Origin: Agelas oroides
Lineage: Eukaryota > Porifera > Demospongiae > Agelasida > Agelasidae
Assembly: GCA_949130485.1 (NCBI GenBank)
Contig: OX422200.1
Location: 7,239,120-7,303,119, forward strand
Length of the DNA: 64,000 nt
Direction: 5' to 3'
Shown here: positions 18,001 to 29,445 of the stretch, one piece after another
How positions within the stretch are numbered: the first letter of the stretch is position 1
How the letters are laid out: each line of letters starts with the position of its first letter
The notes under the pieces: model-generated
The model's database searches: none
What the model was told of the DNA's origin: nothing
Seen by the model: the letters and a program-made list of their open reading frames with translations, nothing else
Position numbers and translations under genes: made by a program

Positions 18001-18953
18001 TACAAGCTGTGCATGGTTTGTGCATTTTTTGTACAGGAAAGACCTAAAGAAATTAATTTTTTTTGGCTTTTTCATATTTTCAATTTGATTAAAAATTACT
18101 AAAGGAAGCTACACCTGGAACAATACTATGGAACAACTCCGTCCAACTCCAACCACCTTCTAAAAATCACTTTCCCTTTAGCCATAAACCGCCTTCAAAA
18201 AATGCCTTTGAAAAATGCCTTAAAAATTGCCTTTTTCCATGAAAGTTGACTTTTGATACCAGACTAATTATAAACTAACTCTTTATGAGCGACCCTCAGT
18301 CTTTCTTCGTAATGGTTGAGGCAACTTGAGCAGCTTTAGGCTCTGTATGGAGAAAATAGTCATACGTGAATCTTGACTGTGAGTGATGAGACTAGTTCTC
18401 AAGTGAGCAAAGAAACAGGTGAAAATGTGTAGTCAAGTGTACTGTAACTATACATGATTGTGCAAGAAAAAAGAGAATGTTTGTCTTAATGGTATTTCAA
18501 CTGAGCATGCATGCAAACACCTATTCAACTAAAGCTATGAAAATGGGTCTTCCTTACAGCAAGCTGTAAACTTTCCCCGCACACACACTGGTCGTCAATC
18601 ATGCTTTAAAAGCTTACTGGCGGCATAATAATACAGGTGGTCTTGCTGCAGATACCGCCCAGTTTTCCTTTCAGCTGTTTTGCACCAGAATGTGCATATA
18701 CAAGCAAAACAGTATCGTTAGATGCCTACACAAAGCACTTAAATGACCAGCACAATGTTAATAGAAAGCTTGGGATCACATTTGAGGCTTATCGATAACA
18801 CTATCATCATAGGCCACTGCCAGTGGAAAAGTAAGCGTTTTTGTGCCAAGAACACTATCATCAACACTTTAAAATTTTGAGTTCAGCCATACTTAACACA
18901 TGAAAATCATATTGTGCACCTTCATTTACGTACTACAGAAGTCTATTGTATAT

Positions 18954-19715
18954 ATACCTTATTACACGAGTTAGCGTGCAATATCGCGAGTTATTGCACG
19001 AGTGGGCGTGGTATTTTCACGAGCCGAAGGCGAGTGAAAATGCAGCCCACGAGTGCAATAACCGCGATATGCACGCTAACGAGTGTAATAAAGTATTTAT
19101 TATCCATTACCACAACAGCGTCGTGTCTCTTCTCACCAAGTCCCGAGTAACTCGCCGTTCGAACGCACTGGTTCTAATTAAAGCGCACGCTGGTTGCTAG
19201 GATATCGCGCGTATATAGCCTCAGGGCCCGTGCAATAACTACCCGTGCAATAACTACCCGTGCAATATCGTGTGATATTGCACGGCACGGGAATAGGAAA
19301 ATACTGTTGTAGAAATATGAACTGGATAATAAATATACCTTATTACACGAGTTAGCGTGCAATATCGCGAGTTATTGCACGAGTGGGCGTGGTATTTTCA
19401 CGAGCCGAAGGCGAGTGAAAATGCAGCCCACGAGTGCAATAACCGCGATATGCACGCTAACGAGTGTAATAAAGTATTTATTATCCATTACCACAACAGC
19501 GTCGTGTCTCTTCTCACCAAGTCCCGAGTAACTCGCCGTTCGAACGCACTGGTTCTAATTAAAGCGCACGCTGGTTGCTAGGATATCGCGCGTATATAGC
19601 CTCAGGGCCCGTGCAATAACTACCCGTGCAATAACTACCCGTGCAATATCGTGTGATATTGCACGGCACGGGAATAGGAAAATACTGTTGTAGAAATATG
19701 AACTGGATAATAAAT
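18954..19715. mobile_element. Tandem duplication (2 x 381 bp) of a foldback element
   Basis: Two almost identical 381-bp copies. Each holds a 130-base foldback (ttattacacgagttagcgtg...cacgctaacgagtgtaataa, with the turn at cacgagccgaaggcgagtg) and a second palindrome of repeated cccgtgcaataacta ending gatattgcacggcacggg. It has no coding capacity. The near-identity implies a recent duplication. Confidence 0.8.
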
Positions 19716-19744
19716 ACTATTATTGCATAATGATAGTTATACAC

Positions 19745-20010
19745 ACTGGTTTGTTGGTGGGTTGGTTCTAGGGTCAAGACAAAAAGGGGATTTGAATCGG
19801 AATACAAGTACACTGTGGCCCTGTGGCCTACAGTATATTACACCAGACATCTCTCTCAACATCACAAGGACCATGGAAGCACTTCTTAAGTAATTGTCCT
19901 GGTGGTGAGGAAATGAAGAAGTTTAATTGCCACGAAAAAAAGAAGTATTTAAACAGTGCATTGTGGGCTCGCCATTTTAGGTGTGGGTTTCCTAACAATG
20001 ATAGCTATGG
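19745..20010. repeat. Dispersed repeat, second copy at 46730-47010
   Basis: Shared landmarks are ttggttctaggg(t/a)caag, actgtggccctg, a run of accatgg...cacttctta and the phrase gtgggctcgccattttaggt. The two copies differ by many substitutions and indels, so they are older than the 381-bp duplication. Confidence 0.55.
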
Positions 20011-20358
20011 TTAGCTTTAGCTTTAACCAGTGGGGCTTTCCCCGCTGGTGCAGTTAATTCCAGCACCTCCTCACATTTCCAATCCCTTACAGGGTTCGTT
20101 GGTCATGTGCTAATTTTTTTCAGCTGCTACCCTTCCCCGTTCTTCATGATCCCTCTTGGTTTCTGGATATGCTCTTAGTTTTTCTAAGAGTAATTAACTG
20201 GTCGGTGACAATCCCTAGTTACCATGGTGTACTGGTAACAGCTGGTGGCGGTGGTGTGTAAGGTGTGAAGGGAGGAAATTGCAACTGGCTTGTTGGTTGT
20301 GTGATGTGGCCGACTAGCACATCATATCAATGTTAGGCAGGGTAATGTAGAAACTTAC

Positions 20359-21481
20359 CTGCTGCTCATTCTCGTCTTGATGTATTCCTCCAGGCACTCA
20401 ATTCCCTGCCTCACTTCACTGTGACTGGTACCATAATTTCAAGAAAAAGTAAAGCAAGGCATGATTTGCACATTCTGCTATTTACGACTTTAAAACGGTG
20501 CATTCCAAGATCTGGTCCCCCAATGCAACTTATCTCTTTGGACCATCCAGAGTAATTGCTCTTCCCGGACTGTCTATTAGCCATACTTGGTCCACCCTTC
20601 TTGCAGATAGTCCCTGTTTCCCATTGAAGGGTGCAGGCTCTGAAAACATAGCTAGCAATCAGAGAGTACCATCTTGAGTAAGTAGATCCATACGTATTTA
20701 AATCATGAGAATGGCTGTGTGGGGTGAGACAAACTTCAATACTAGCACATCATATCAATGTTAGGCAGGTAATGTAGAAACTTACCCACTTCTGACTCTC
20801 TTGTTAATATAACCAAGAAGGTTACCAATCCCGTCCTTTACGATGCATCATTGGAAGGCTAATTTTTGGGGAAGAAATGAATAAAGGCATGAACTGGGAT
20901 AGTTTTGCACATACGGTCAACTTCTATTTACAACTTTTAAAACAGTACATTCCTTAGGTCTGGTCCCTGCTTCAACAGGTTGTAGTGTAAGGTTGCTTAT
21001 GTACTTTAATCCCTAGATCACTTAGAATTCCTGTTATTTTTAAATATCCTCTTTGTTGAGGTATTCCATGTGTAGTGGTGCCTGTTAGGGGTGACCCAAT
21101 TGGAAACTCACTTTCTTCTGCATGAGTGGGACCTGTCACTGAAGGAGACAAACCGGCTGCCGATTGAGAAGTGCCTGCCCCGGGCATCCAAGTAAAGGGA
21201 GTGTATGTTCTATAGGAAGATACAAAAAGTGTATAATGGACTTGTCGTTGGATGCAAGACGTACATGAATTACATATGCATTCCAACACACACACGAAAT
21301 TAAACTTAAGGCAATAAGTGGTTGAACTGTAGCTAAAAGTTTCACTGGTGGTTTTGCTATGCAATTCCAGCACATCATAATGTTAGGCAGGTAATGTAGA
21401 AAGTTACTCAGTGCTGGCTGTTTTCTTAATGAATGCCAGTAGTCGGCCAATTCCCTCCTGCACATCTGTATTACTAGTACC
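20359..21481 (-). pseudogene. Mosaic copy: two 74-nt mini-exons, one diverged mini-exon, YTPFTW/AGPS terminal exon
   Basis: In minus-strand order: mini-exon 21408-21481 (identical to the 16655-16728 copy); the AGPS exon at about 20970-21210 reading TYTPFTWMPGAGTSQSAAG, later EESEFPIGSPLTGTTTHG, IPQQRGYLKITGILSDLG and KVHKQPYTTTC before a stop; a diverged mini-exon (about 20788-20845, GIGNLLGYI); and mini-exon 20359-20432 (EVRQGIECLEEYIKTRMSS, donor gtaagt), whose acceptor reads at instead of ag. The last defect argues against normal use of that exon. Confidence 0.5.
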
Positions 21482-21544
21482 CTAATCTCAAAAAAAAAAG
21501 TTAGGCATGGACTTGCACATTCTTTACAACTTTAAAAAAGTGCA

Positions 21545-21945
21545 TTCCTAGATCTGTGTAGTAGTGCCACCCGTGAGCACCACAGAGCTTGGAAGGCTGT
21601 GTAGTAGTGCCACCTTTGGGCAGCACAGACGTAGAAGGCTGTGTAGTAGTGCCACCTGTGAGCACCACAGAGCTGGAAGGCTGTGTAGTAGTTCCACCTT
21701 TGGGCAGCACAGACGTAGAAGGCTGTGTAGTAGTGCCACCTGCGAGCACCACAGAGCTGGAAGGCTGTGTAGTAGTGCCACCTGTGAGCACCCCATAGCT
21801 GGAAGGCTGTGTAGTAGTGCCACCTGTGAGCACCCCAGAGCTGGAAGGCTGTGTAGTAGTGCCACCTGTGAGCACCCCAGAGCTGGAAGGCTGTGTAGTA
21901 GTTAGTGCCACCCGTGAGCACCCCAGAGCTGGAAGGCTGTGTAGT
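21545..21945 (-). repeat. Second 42-bp minisatellite, about 9 copies
   Basis: Same unit and flanks as 16797-17365, including the downstream cctgttaggggcagcccaat, with fewer copies. The two arrays differ in copy number and unit order, so they expanded or contracted independently after duplication. Confidence 0.85.
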
Positions 21946-22410
21946 GGGCCTGTTAGGGGCAGCCCAATTGGGACTCGTTCTCTTCTGTCGGTCGAAAAAT
22001 CATTGTTGGATCTGGGTCATGACTATGACCTATACTGGATCTTGTATGCTTGTTTAGCTACAGGCGTTAATATGCAGTACTAAACTGTAGACTGTAGGTA
22101 GGTTCAGTGAACACCTTGGAGTGACTTAAAAGTACCTTTAGAAATATCTGTATCTACAAACATGCACATCAGTATCTCTTGAGTTTTTCCCTTCAAGTGC
22201 TTAGTGATAGAGCTAGCTTCACTAGTGCATGGAGAGCAAACGTATGGTCTGTTTACTGCAACCCTGGGGGTCTTGGCTGGCGTGCTTCCTTGGGGCTTGT
22301 CCTCTTCCCGCCCCCTCTTCACCACTGGTGTGCAGCTTAGATTTGAAATGTACAGCTGTCTCTTCTCTACAGTTGTGCTCCAGTAAAGTATGTTTACTGC
22401 AACCCTGGGG

Positions 22411-22854
22411 GTCTTGGCTGGCGTGCTTCCTTGGGGCTCTTGGCTGGCGTGCTTCCTTGGGGCTCTTGGCTGGTGTGCTTCCTTGGGGCTCTTGGCTGGT
22501 GTGCTTCCTTGTGGCTCTTGGCTGGTGTGCTTCCTTGTGGCTCTTGGCTGGTGTGCTTCCTTGTGGCTCTTGGCTGGTGTGCTTCCTTGGGGCTCTTGGC
22601 TGGTGTGCTTCCTTGGGGGTCTTGGCTGGTGTGCTTCCTTGGGGCTCTTGGCTGGTGTGCTTCCTTGTGGCTCTTGGCTGGTGTGCTTCCTTGGGGGTCT
22701 TGGCTGGTGTGCTTCCTTGGGGCTCTTGGCTGGTGTGCTTCCTAGGGGCTCTTGGCTGGTGTGCTTCCTTGGGGGTCTTGGCTGGTGTGCTTCCTTGGGG
22801 CTCTTGGCTGGCGTGCTTCCTTGTGGCTCTTGGCTGGCGTGCTTCCTTGGGGCT
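22411..22854 (-). repeat. 26-bp minisatellite, about 17 copies, open in every frame
   Basis: Unit cttggctggtgtgcttcctt plus ggggct. As 26 is not a multiple of 3, a reading frame cycles through all three phases every 78 bases. On the minus strand this gives PKEAHQPRA, PRKHTSQE and PQGSTPAKT in rotation, basic and Pro-rich. No phase on either strand contains a stop. It sits inside the LEHNCREET module, whose single-copy versions hold one unit. Confidence 0.9.
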
Positions 22855-23599
22855 CATCCTCTTCCCGCCCCCTCTTCACTGGTGTGCGGCTTAGACTTGA
22901 AATGTACAGCTGTCTCTTCTCTACAGTTGTGTTCCAGTAAAGTAAGGTAGGGGTTGATGAATCCACTTAGGGTTTGCAATGGCTGTATTAAGGTAACGTA
23001 CATTGCCTTCTCCGCTACCCTTCTTTTCTCTTCTAGGACACTTTCATTTCATTATGTTTGTCCTTTAAGGTGGCATGCCCGTAACTTAGCTGAGGTTAAT
23101 GATGGGACATGTTGCTGTTGGTGAGGTCACTGTGATTGTAGGGAGATTCCAGCAATGCTATATTCCGTGGGGGGCAGGAGGAAGAGAGGAAGGATCAGCC
23201 AGGGTGCTAGCCACATTTTAATGGAGCCATACCTGTTCCATTGCTTTGATGCCTGCTACTGATGTCACATTTCAGTTACCCAAACCATTTGGTCCCAATA
23301 CGTTTGAATTAGTGACTCCTACTGTATTTAGACAATTGTGACATGTACATATAACACTGCTTGTGGGGATCTACCTTGAGCTATGACATCTCCCCACCAG
23401 ACTCCCGCCTACTCCCACCGGGTTGCTTCATCAGTGTAGGTTGCTGGCGGGCAACATCCGGTGTTCTTGCTGGTGGGCTCTCCTTCTCTTCTTCTGGTTT
23501 GTCACTGCTCTGTCTCTTCATGCTCACCCATGGCGGGCGTTGCGGGTGTTTTCCTGGTGACCCCTTAGCCTGTCTAGGTGTACTTAGTTTTGCACATAC

Positions 23600-23910
23600 G
23601 GTCAACTTCTACTTACAACTTTTAAAACAGTACATTCCTTAGGTCTGGTCCCTGCTTCAACAGGTTGTAGTGTAAGGTTGCTTATGTACTTTAATCCCTA
23701 GATCACTTAGAATTCCTGTTATTTTTAAATATCCTCTTTGTTGAGGTATTCCATGTGTAGTGGTGCCTGTTAGGGGTGACCCAATTGGAAACTCACTTTC
23801 TTCTGCATGAGTAGGACCGGCAGCCTGTCGAGATAGACCTGCCACTGGGTGAGACAAACCGGCTGCCGATTAAGAAGTGCCTGCCCCGGGCATCCATGTA
23901 AATGGAGTGT
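23600..23910 (-). pseudogene. Mosaic copy: YTPFTW/AGPS terminal exon
   Basis: Reads VAGLSRQAAGPTHAEESEF, then PIGSPLTGTTTHG and the same C-terminal GYLKITGILSDLGIKVHKQ as the 20970 and 35691 copies. The three copies are almost identical at protein level. The YTPFTW start is less clear here. Confidence 0.5.
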
Positions 23911-24146
23911 ATGTTCCATAAAAATATACAAAAAGTGTATAATGGAATTGTCGTTGGATGCCAGACGTGCATGTCTTACGTATGCATTCCGACACTTAAG
24001 TCAACTTGGTTGAACTGTAGCTAACAGTTTCGCTGCTTATAAGAGTTCGAGTTGCTATACAGCACCAATTTCCCAGAACTTACATTCATCACAATTCAAC
24101 CATATGTCTACTTTAAACTAGGAGTTTTAGTCACACTGCCAGTAAG

Positions 24147-24461
24147 TCAATCATTATAAAAGCACCATTTCAGCCATGTTTGGACATTGGAAATACTAGC
24201 TTCTGAGTATTTCAGTGGATGCAGTGATACGTCTGGTCTCAAATCCTTGAACACTGCAGACTTTACATAAACGTAGACTGCCACCACTCTTATCAATAGT
24301 ATCCACTCCATTCTCTCCAACGTTATCAAACCATTGTCAGTCAATGGAACAGACTGAAATTGGTCTACTATCACATCTATAGTGTAACAGAGAGCCTTTG
24401 CCATCATTTCTTGGTCAGGTAGTGATCTAATGGTCGTTTGTGTTTGATATGTGTATGGCAC
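24147..24461 (-). pseudogene. Unrecognised conserved ORF, also present at 36150-36400
   Basis: Minus-strand frame of about 100 residues: YTYQTQTTIRSLPDQEMMAK, LCYTIDVIVDQFQSVPLTDN, LERMEWILLIRVVAVYVYVK and EASISNVQTWLKWCFYND, then a stop. Composition is protein-like, with two amphipathic helices and a possible short hydrophobic strand. A close copy at 36150-36400 carries a 22-base insertion, so at least one of the two is broken. I do not recognise the family. Confidence 0.4.
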
Positions 24462-24507
24462 GATTGTCTTTGGGTTATATGTACCTCTGGATAGCCGGAG
24501 AGGTGGT

Positions 24508-24912
24508 TCACTTTTGTTTCGGCTGACCTACCTGCACCAGTTCCTCACGAGAGACTGTAACCACCCCTGTTGACAGTGTTGAATTGACTTGATTTGAATT
24601 GAATTGAAATGATTTTATCTCAGCTAGAAAGGGTTGCACAGAGGTTAAATACCTATGTATTAGTGCTCCCCTACACAAGTAAACAGTAAAAAGAAGCTTG
24701 TTATTAAGAATGGAACATTTAAGTTTATGTTTTAAAACAAGGAGAGATGAGCTATTTGTAATAATGTCCGGTGAGAGATCATTCCACAAAAATGGTGCAT
24801 TAACAAAGAATGGTGGTTCAGTTTGAAACTTCTCACCCAGTAGAGTCTGTGTCAGTTCATCAATAACACTATCAACTGTCTCCTCCTGAGATGTAGCTGG
24901 AAGGTGGGCCAA
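24508..24912 (-). mobile_element. Fragment resembling a non-LTR retrotransposon ORF2 C-terminus
   Basis: The minus-strand frame contains FFVNAPFLWNDLSPDIITNS followed by SLLVLKHKLK, matching the usual end of LINE reverse-transcriptase ORFs (xLWNxLPxxI...S...FKxxLK). No catalytic reverse-transcriptase motif is present, so only a 3' stub survives. Confidence 0.5.
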
Positions 24913-25009
24913 AGTCTTAAAACATGGGTCTAGAAAACTAACTAGCCTTGTTTAAAATTATGGAAACATCTGGGTCTTGATAATGTTTGTCCATGTCTAT
25001 AGCAAGCAT

Positions 25010-26017
25010 GTGGAGTGAGACAAACTTCTTAAAATTATGAAGTTTTCATCTTCTAAAACATTAATATGACTCCCTGTGTGGAGTGAGACAAACTTCCTAA
25101 AATTGTGAAGTTTTCATCTTCTAAAACATTAACATGACTCCCTGTGGGGAGTGAGTCAAACTTCTGAAAATTGTGAAGTTTTCATCTTCTAAAACATTAA
25201 CATGACTCCCTGTGTGGAGTGAGACAAACTTCTTAAAATTGTGAAGTTTTCATCTTCTAAAACATTAACATGACTCCATGTGTGGAGTGAGTCAAACTTC
25301 TTAAAATTATGAAGTTTTCATCTTCTAAAACATTAACATGACTCCCTGTGTGGAGTGAGACAAACTTCTTAAAATTATGAGAAGTTTTCATCTTCTAAAA
25401 CATTAACATGACTCCCTGTGGGGAGTGAGTCAAACTTCTTAAAATTGGGAAGTTTTCATCTTCTAAAACATTAACATGACTCCCCGTGTGGAGTGAGACA
25501 AACTTCTTAAAATTGGGAAGTTTTCATCTTCTAAAACATTAACATGACTCACTGTGTGGAGTGAGACAAACTTCTTAAAATTATGAGAAGTTTTCATCTT
25601 CTAAAACATTAACATGACTCCCTGTGTGGAGTGAGACAAACTTCTTCATTAACATGACTCCCTGTGTGGAGTGAGACAAACTTCTTAAAATTATGAAGTT
25701 TTCATCTTCTAAAACATTAACATGACTCCCTGTGTGGAGTGAGACAAACTTCTTAAAATTGAGAAGTTTTCATCTTCTAAAACATTAACATGACTCCCCG
25801 TGTGGAGTGAGACAAACTTCTGAAAATTATGAGAAGTTTTCATCTTCTAAAACATTGACATGACTCCCTGTGTGGAGTGAGACAAACTTCTTAAAATTGA
25901 GAAGTTTTCATCTTTTAAAACATTAACATGTCTCCCCGTGTGGAGTGAGTCAAACTTCTGAAAATTGAGAAGTTTTCATCTTCTAAAACATTAGCATGAC
26001 TCCCCGTGTGGAGTGAG
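25010..26017. repeat. 68-bp satellite array, about 15 copies
   Basis: Unit gactccctgtgtggagtgag...caaacttcttaaaatta(tg)agaagttttcatcttctaaa...acattaacat. Each unit carries small hairpins: actcc-ctgtgt-ggagt and aaacttct...agaagttt. Variants gagac/gagtc and gtgtgg/ggggag are mixed along the array. Confidence 0.9.
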
Positions 26018-26199
26018 CACTCTCTGTAGCTTTATGCGGTACCGTAGTCACTAGTAACATACCGCATTCATTCTTCTCGTGGAGCTGCTCCCAATTTTGT
26101 AGCATTTGAAGCTAGTTGTTGTTTGGGTGAAGTTAGTTGAGAGTGCCTTCGAGAACTACCAATGCCGTCCTTCACTGATACTGTACATACAATCAGTGC

Positions 26200-26780
26200 T
26201 TCAATCCACTATCACTGGTATCCTATCCTCCTCCTGTTGAGGGCCTGCCTCCGTTGTCCAGGCAAAAGGAGTGTATGCTCTATTAGAAGATGCAAAAAGT
26301 GTGTAATGGAGTTGTTACCCACTAGTCATTCTCGTTTTAATGTATTCTTCCAGGCGTTCAATTCCCTCCCGGACACCTTTACTACTAGCACCCTAATTTC
26401 AAAAAAGAAAAAATTGAAGGGTGCAGGCTCTGAAAATATAGGAGAGTACCATCTTGAGTAAGTAGATCCATACGGCTGTGTGTGGTGAGACAAACATGAA
26501 TACTAGCACATCATATCAATGTTAGGCAGGTAATGTAGAAACTTTTACCCACTTCTGACTCTCTTGTTAATGTAACCAAGAAGGTTACCAATGCCGTCCT
26601 TCACTGATACTGTACATACAATCAGTGCAGGCTCTTTTCGTAATAATTATATGCCAGTAGTCAGCCAAATCCCTGCTTCAATCCACTATCACTGGTATCC
26701 TATCCTCCTCCTGTTGAGGGCCTGCCTCCGTTGTCCAGGTGAAAGGAGTGTATGCTCTATAAGAAGATACAAAAAGTGTG
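26200..26780 (-). pseudogene. Mosaic copy: mini-exons followed by YTPFTW/AGPS exons
   Basis: Mini-exon 26319-26392 (acceptor gaaattag, donor gtaaca) reads GASSKGVREGIERLEEYI and KTRMTS. It is separated by only 39 bases (26280-26318, ending cttctaatag) from an AGPS exon starting AYTPFAWTTEAGPQQEED. The phases fit (2 then 1). A second set lies upstream at 26549-26780: diverged mini-exons and AYTPFTWTTEAGPQQEED. These AGPS exons run straight into mini-exon-like sequence, suggesting recombination. Confidence 0.5.
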
Positions 26781-26975
26781 TAATGGAGTTGTTGTTGTTG
26801 TTAGATGCCAGACGTTCAAAGTATGTTTACTGCAACCCTGGGGGTCATGGCTGGCGTGCTTCCTTGGGGCTCGTCCTCTTCCCGCCCCCTCTTCACTACT
26901 TGTGTGCAGCTTAGACTTGAAATGTACAGGTGTGTGCATTTTATGTGGGGAAAAGTCCTAAGCTAATTTTTGGAT

Positions 26976-27120
26976 CTACGATTGCTCATTTGTAAGTAAC
27001 TGGGCAGTGCCCAATCCCGTTGGATCTAGCCATGGTCTACTAGGAACATGCACAGCTGGTGCTATACTTAAACAGGTTCCCCGGGAACCTACGATGCCTT
27101 TATGGTACTCGAACTTAGTT
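26976..27120 (-). pseudogene. DPTGLGTAQL exon of the mosaic family (two copies with 28188-28385)
   Basis: Minus-strand frames read CLSIAPAVHVPSRPWLDPTG then LGTAQLLTNE, and the same at 28188-28385 followed by INAIVDPKKKI. They align with the fuller copy at 47470-47720 (TPWHRPQDPTGLGTAQLI). Confidence 0.45.
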
Positions 27121-27204
27121 AGCATCTTCAACACAGACACTTGCTGTCGCTGAAACAAAAAATCACCTCAACACTTACATATTTGAGGTCCCCTTTGTGA
27201 GAAT

Positions 27205-27669
27205 AGATCTTATCCGCGTGCTCATTTTTGATTACGTCATTCACTTCCGGATGGCAAAAGCGCACGAATGTCCATTAGCTGCTGTGTGTACGGGTGTATG
27301 CGAAGAGGCGTGAAGGGAAGTAGCGTTCGGTTCTTTTGATTCTCCGAGGCCCCAGACTTGATGAGATTGTAGGAAAAAGCTATCAAACGACAGAAATGGT
27401 AGGCAAAAGCTTATAGTAAGTTGTGGAAGTCAGTTTATTACTGCTACTACCCAAGGTAGCTACAGCTTGTAAAAGCGTTTGAATGGCTTATCTACTCGGT
27501 AGTGAGCTAGGATCGCTTTTGTGTCATGGGAATCCGTACTGTTCTCTTTACCTTTTGCCATCGTTCACAGCAATCCGGCTGCAAAACAGAGTGCCCTTCC
27601 CTCCTTTTGCAATTTGCCATCCGGAAGTTAATGACGTAAACTCAAAATTATCCTTCGTGGATAAGGTCT
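27205..27669. mobile_element. DNA transposon with long terminal inverted repeats (465 bp)
   Basis: Ends agatcttatccgcg and cg(t)ggataaggtct extend into inverted repeats of about 60 nt (including acgtcattcacttccggatg against its complement). It interrupts a mosaic module whose uninterrupted copies lie at about 33180-33230 and 38905-38960 (gagaatagctcc...cttaccatg). The comparison suggests a 2-bp AT target duplication. The internal open frame is short and I see no transposase, so it is a non-autonomous element. Confidence 0.7.
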
Positions 27670-28511
27670 ATAGCTTACCGTGATGAGTCTAGTTATCTAT
27701 TGTGGCCTTGTGGAAAATTTAACAATGAGCAGAATCTTACCAGTCCTATAAGTAAAACCAGCTGCACGGAACAAGTGCAACACTTCCAGTCATCAGTTGC
27801 ACACTTAACCAATTAAGTATGGATATTGAAAACTGGACACAAGGAGCGAGGCTGCTCTATCTCAGGCTTTCTTAAAGTTAGCAAACACTTGATTTTGGAG
27901 GTGATACTGTTCTTCTCGTAGCTACTTTTAACAAGATTGAGGATGTGAGAACGTTTGGTGTTGATATTCCCTAGAGTTTTCAATTTACACGTACTAACTG
28001 AGCCAGAAATGAAGCTGTTGCCTCACCTACTGGTGGCTCAGAGTCCATAGGACCTGTGGAGTAGTGGAAGGGCAACTACTTTAAATTTGATTAAAAATCA
28101 CTGAAGGGAAGCTATGCATGGTGTTTGCATTCTATGTAGACGAAAGACCAAAATTTACTAAAGGAAGCTACGCATGGTGTGTGCATTTTATGTGGGGAAA
28201 AGTCCTAAGTTAATTTTTTTTTTTGGATCTACGATTGCATTTATTTCATTTGTAAGTAGCTGGGCAGTGCCCAATCCCGTCGGATCTAGCCATGGTCTAC
28301 TAGGAGCATGTACTGCTGGTGCTATACTTAAACAGGTTTCCCGAGAACCTACGATGCCTTTACAATGACTTGCTACTTGCCTCACTTCACCACTTCAACA
28401 ATGACTTGCTACTTGCCTCACTTCAATTCTCATATGAGGCCGAGGACCACCCTTTTCTTATCAGCTCATTTCAGAACAAGGTAACTATAGCAACGCATAC
28501 ATATTGTCTGA

Positions 28512-28875
28512 TATCTGGGGTCTTGCCAGACCAAGTTTATGGGTAGAAGAGTGTTGCTGGCAGGCAAAGTAAAAATGTGCTCTTTTGGGGAATTCCAGTT
28601 GTCCCTAACTCCTTTTTAATGACCTGAAGGTGTATCTGGGGTCTTGCCAGACCAAGTTTATGGGTAGAAGAGTGTTGCTGGCAGGCAAAGTAAAAATGTG
28701 CTCTTTTGGGGAATTCCAGTTGTCCCTAACTCCTTTTTAATGACCTGAAGGTGTATCTGGGGTCTTGCCAGACCAAGTTTATGGGTAGAAGGGTGTTGCT
28801 GGCAGGCAAAGTAAAAATGTGCTTTTTGGGAAATTCCAGTTGTCCCTAACTCCTTTTTAATGACCTGAAGGTGTA
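28512..28875 (+). repeat. 121-bp tandem repeat, 3 copies
   Basis: Unit begins tatctggggtcttgccagac and ends tttttaatgacctgaaggtg, with starts at 28512, 28633 and 28754. Copies 1 and 2 are almost identical and copy 3 differs at a few sites. A single copy of the first part lies near 15087. Confidence 0.9.
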
Positions 28876-29441
28876 CATGATGTTAATTTAAACCGACTCT
28901 GGACCTCTTTCATTCCTTTCCCTAGAGTTATTAACAGCTCTAGGGATTGGAATGGGGGAAGGTTGGTTGGCATTGCTTTTGACAACTGCTTCAACTAGTA
29001 AGTACATACACGAAATGTTAAAATTTTGATATGTGACTATCCTGCTATGGTATACCGATTTCCGGTCTTATCTCAATTTTCATAAATGCGCAATGTGCCG
29101 GGTTTTCACTCAGCGGGTCACATATGTATACTACAGTGAATGTTTCCTACCACCTTCTATACTGAAATATTCCTGTTTCAGTATTTTGGGTTATGCATTT
29201 CGGTTGCCAAATCTCTATTGAGTTGATAATCTCAAGACTAGTGTAGTAGCGCATTTCTGTATATTAACATGATTTATGAAAAAACAGTTTGGCTGCAGGC
29301 ACATGTTGTGACAAAATACCTCTACGCAAACAGAAAGGAGTACACGTCAATATACATCAAAGCCATGTCAACACACAAGGAACACCAAAAGAAATACAAA
29401 TTATAATATTTGTACCATACCTCCAGATGAGGTATATAATT
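28876..29441. other. Stretch without recognised features
   Basis: Holds one mosaic fragment (cagagttattaacagctctagggattgg, compare 38810) and AT-rich sequence. No gene is supported. Confidence 0.35.
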
Positions 29442-29445
29442 TTAA

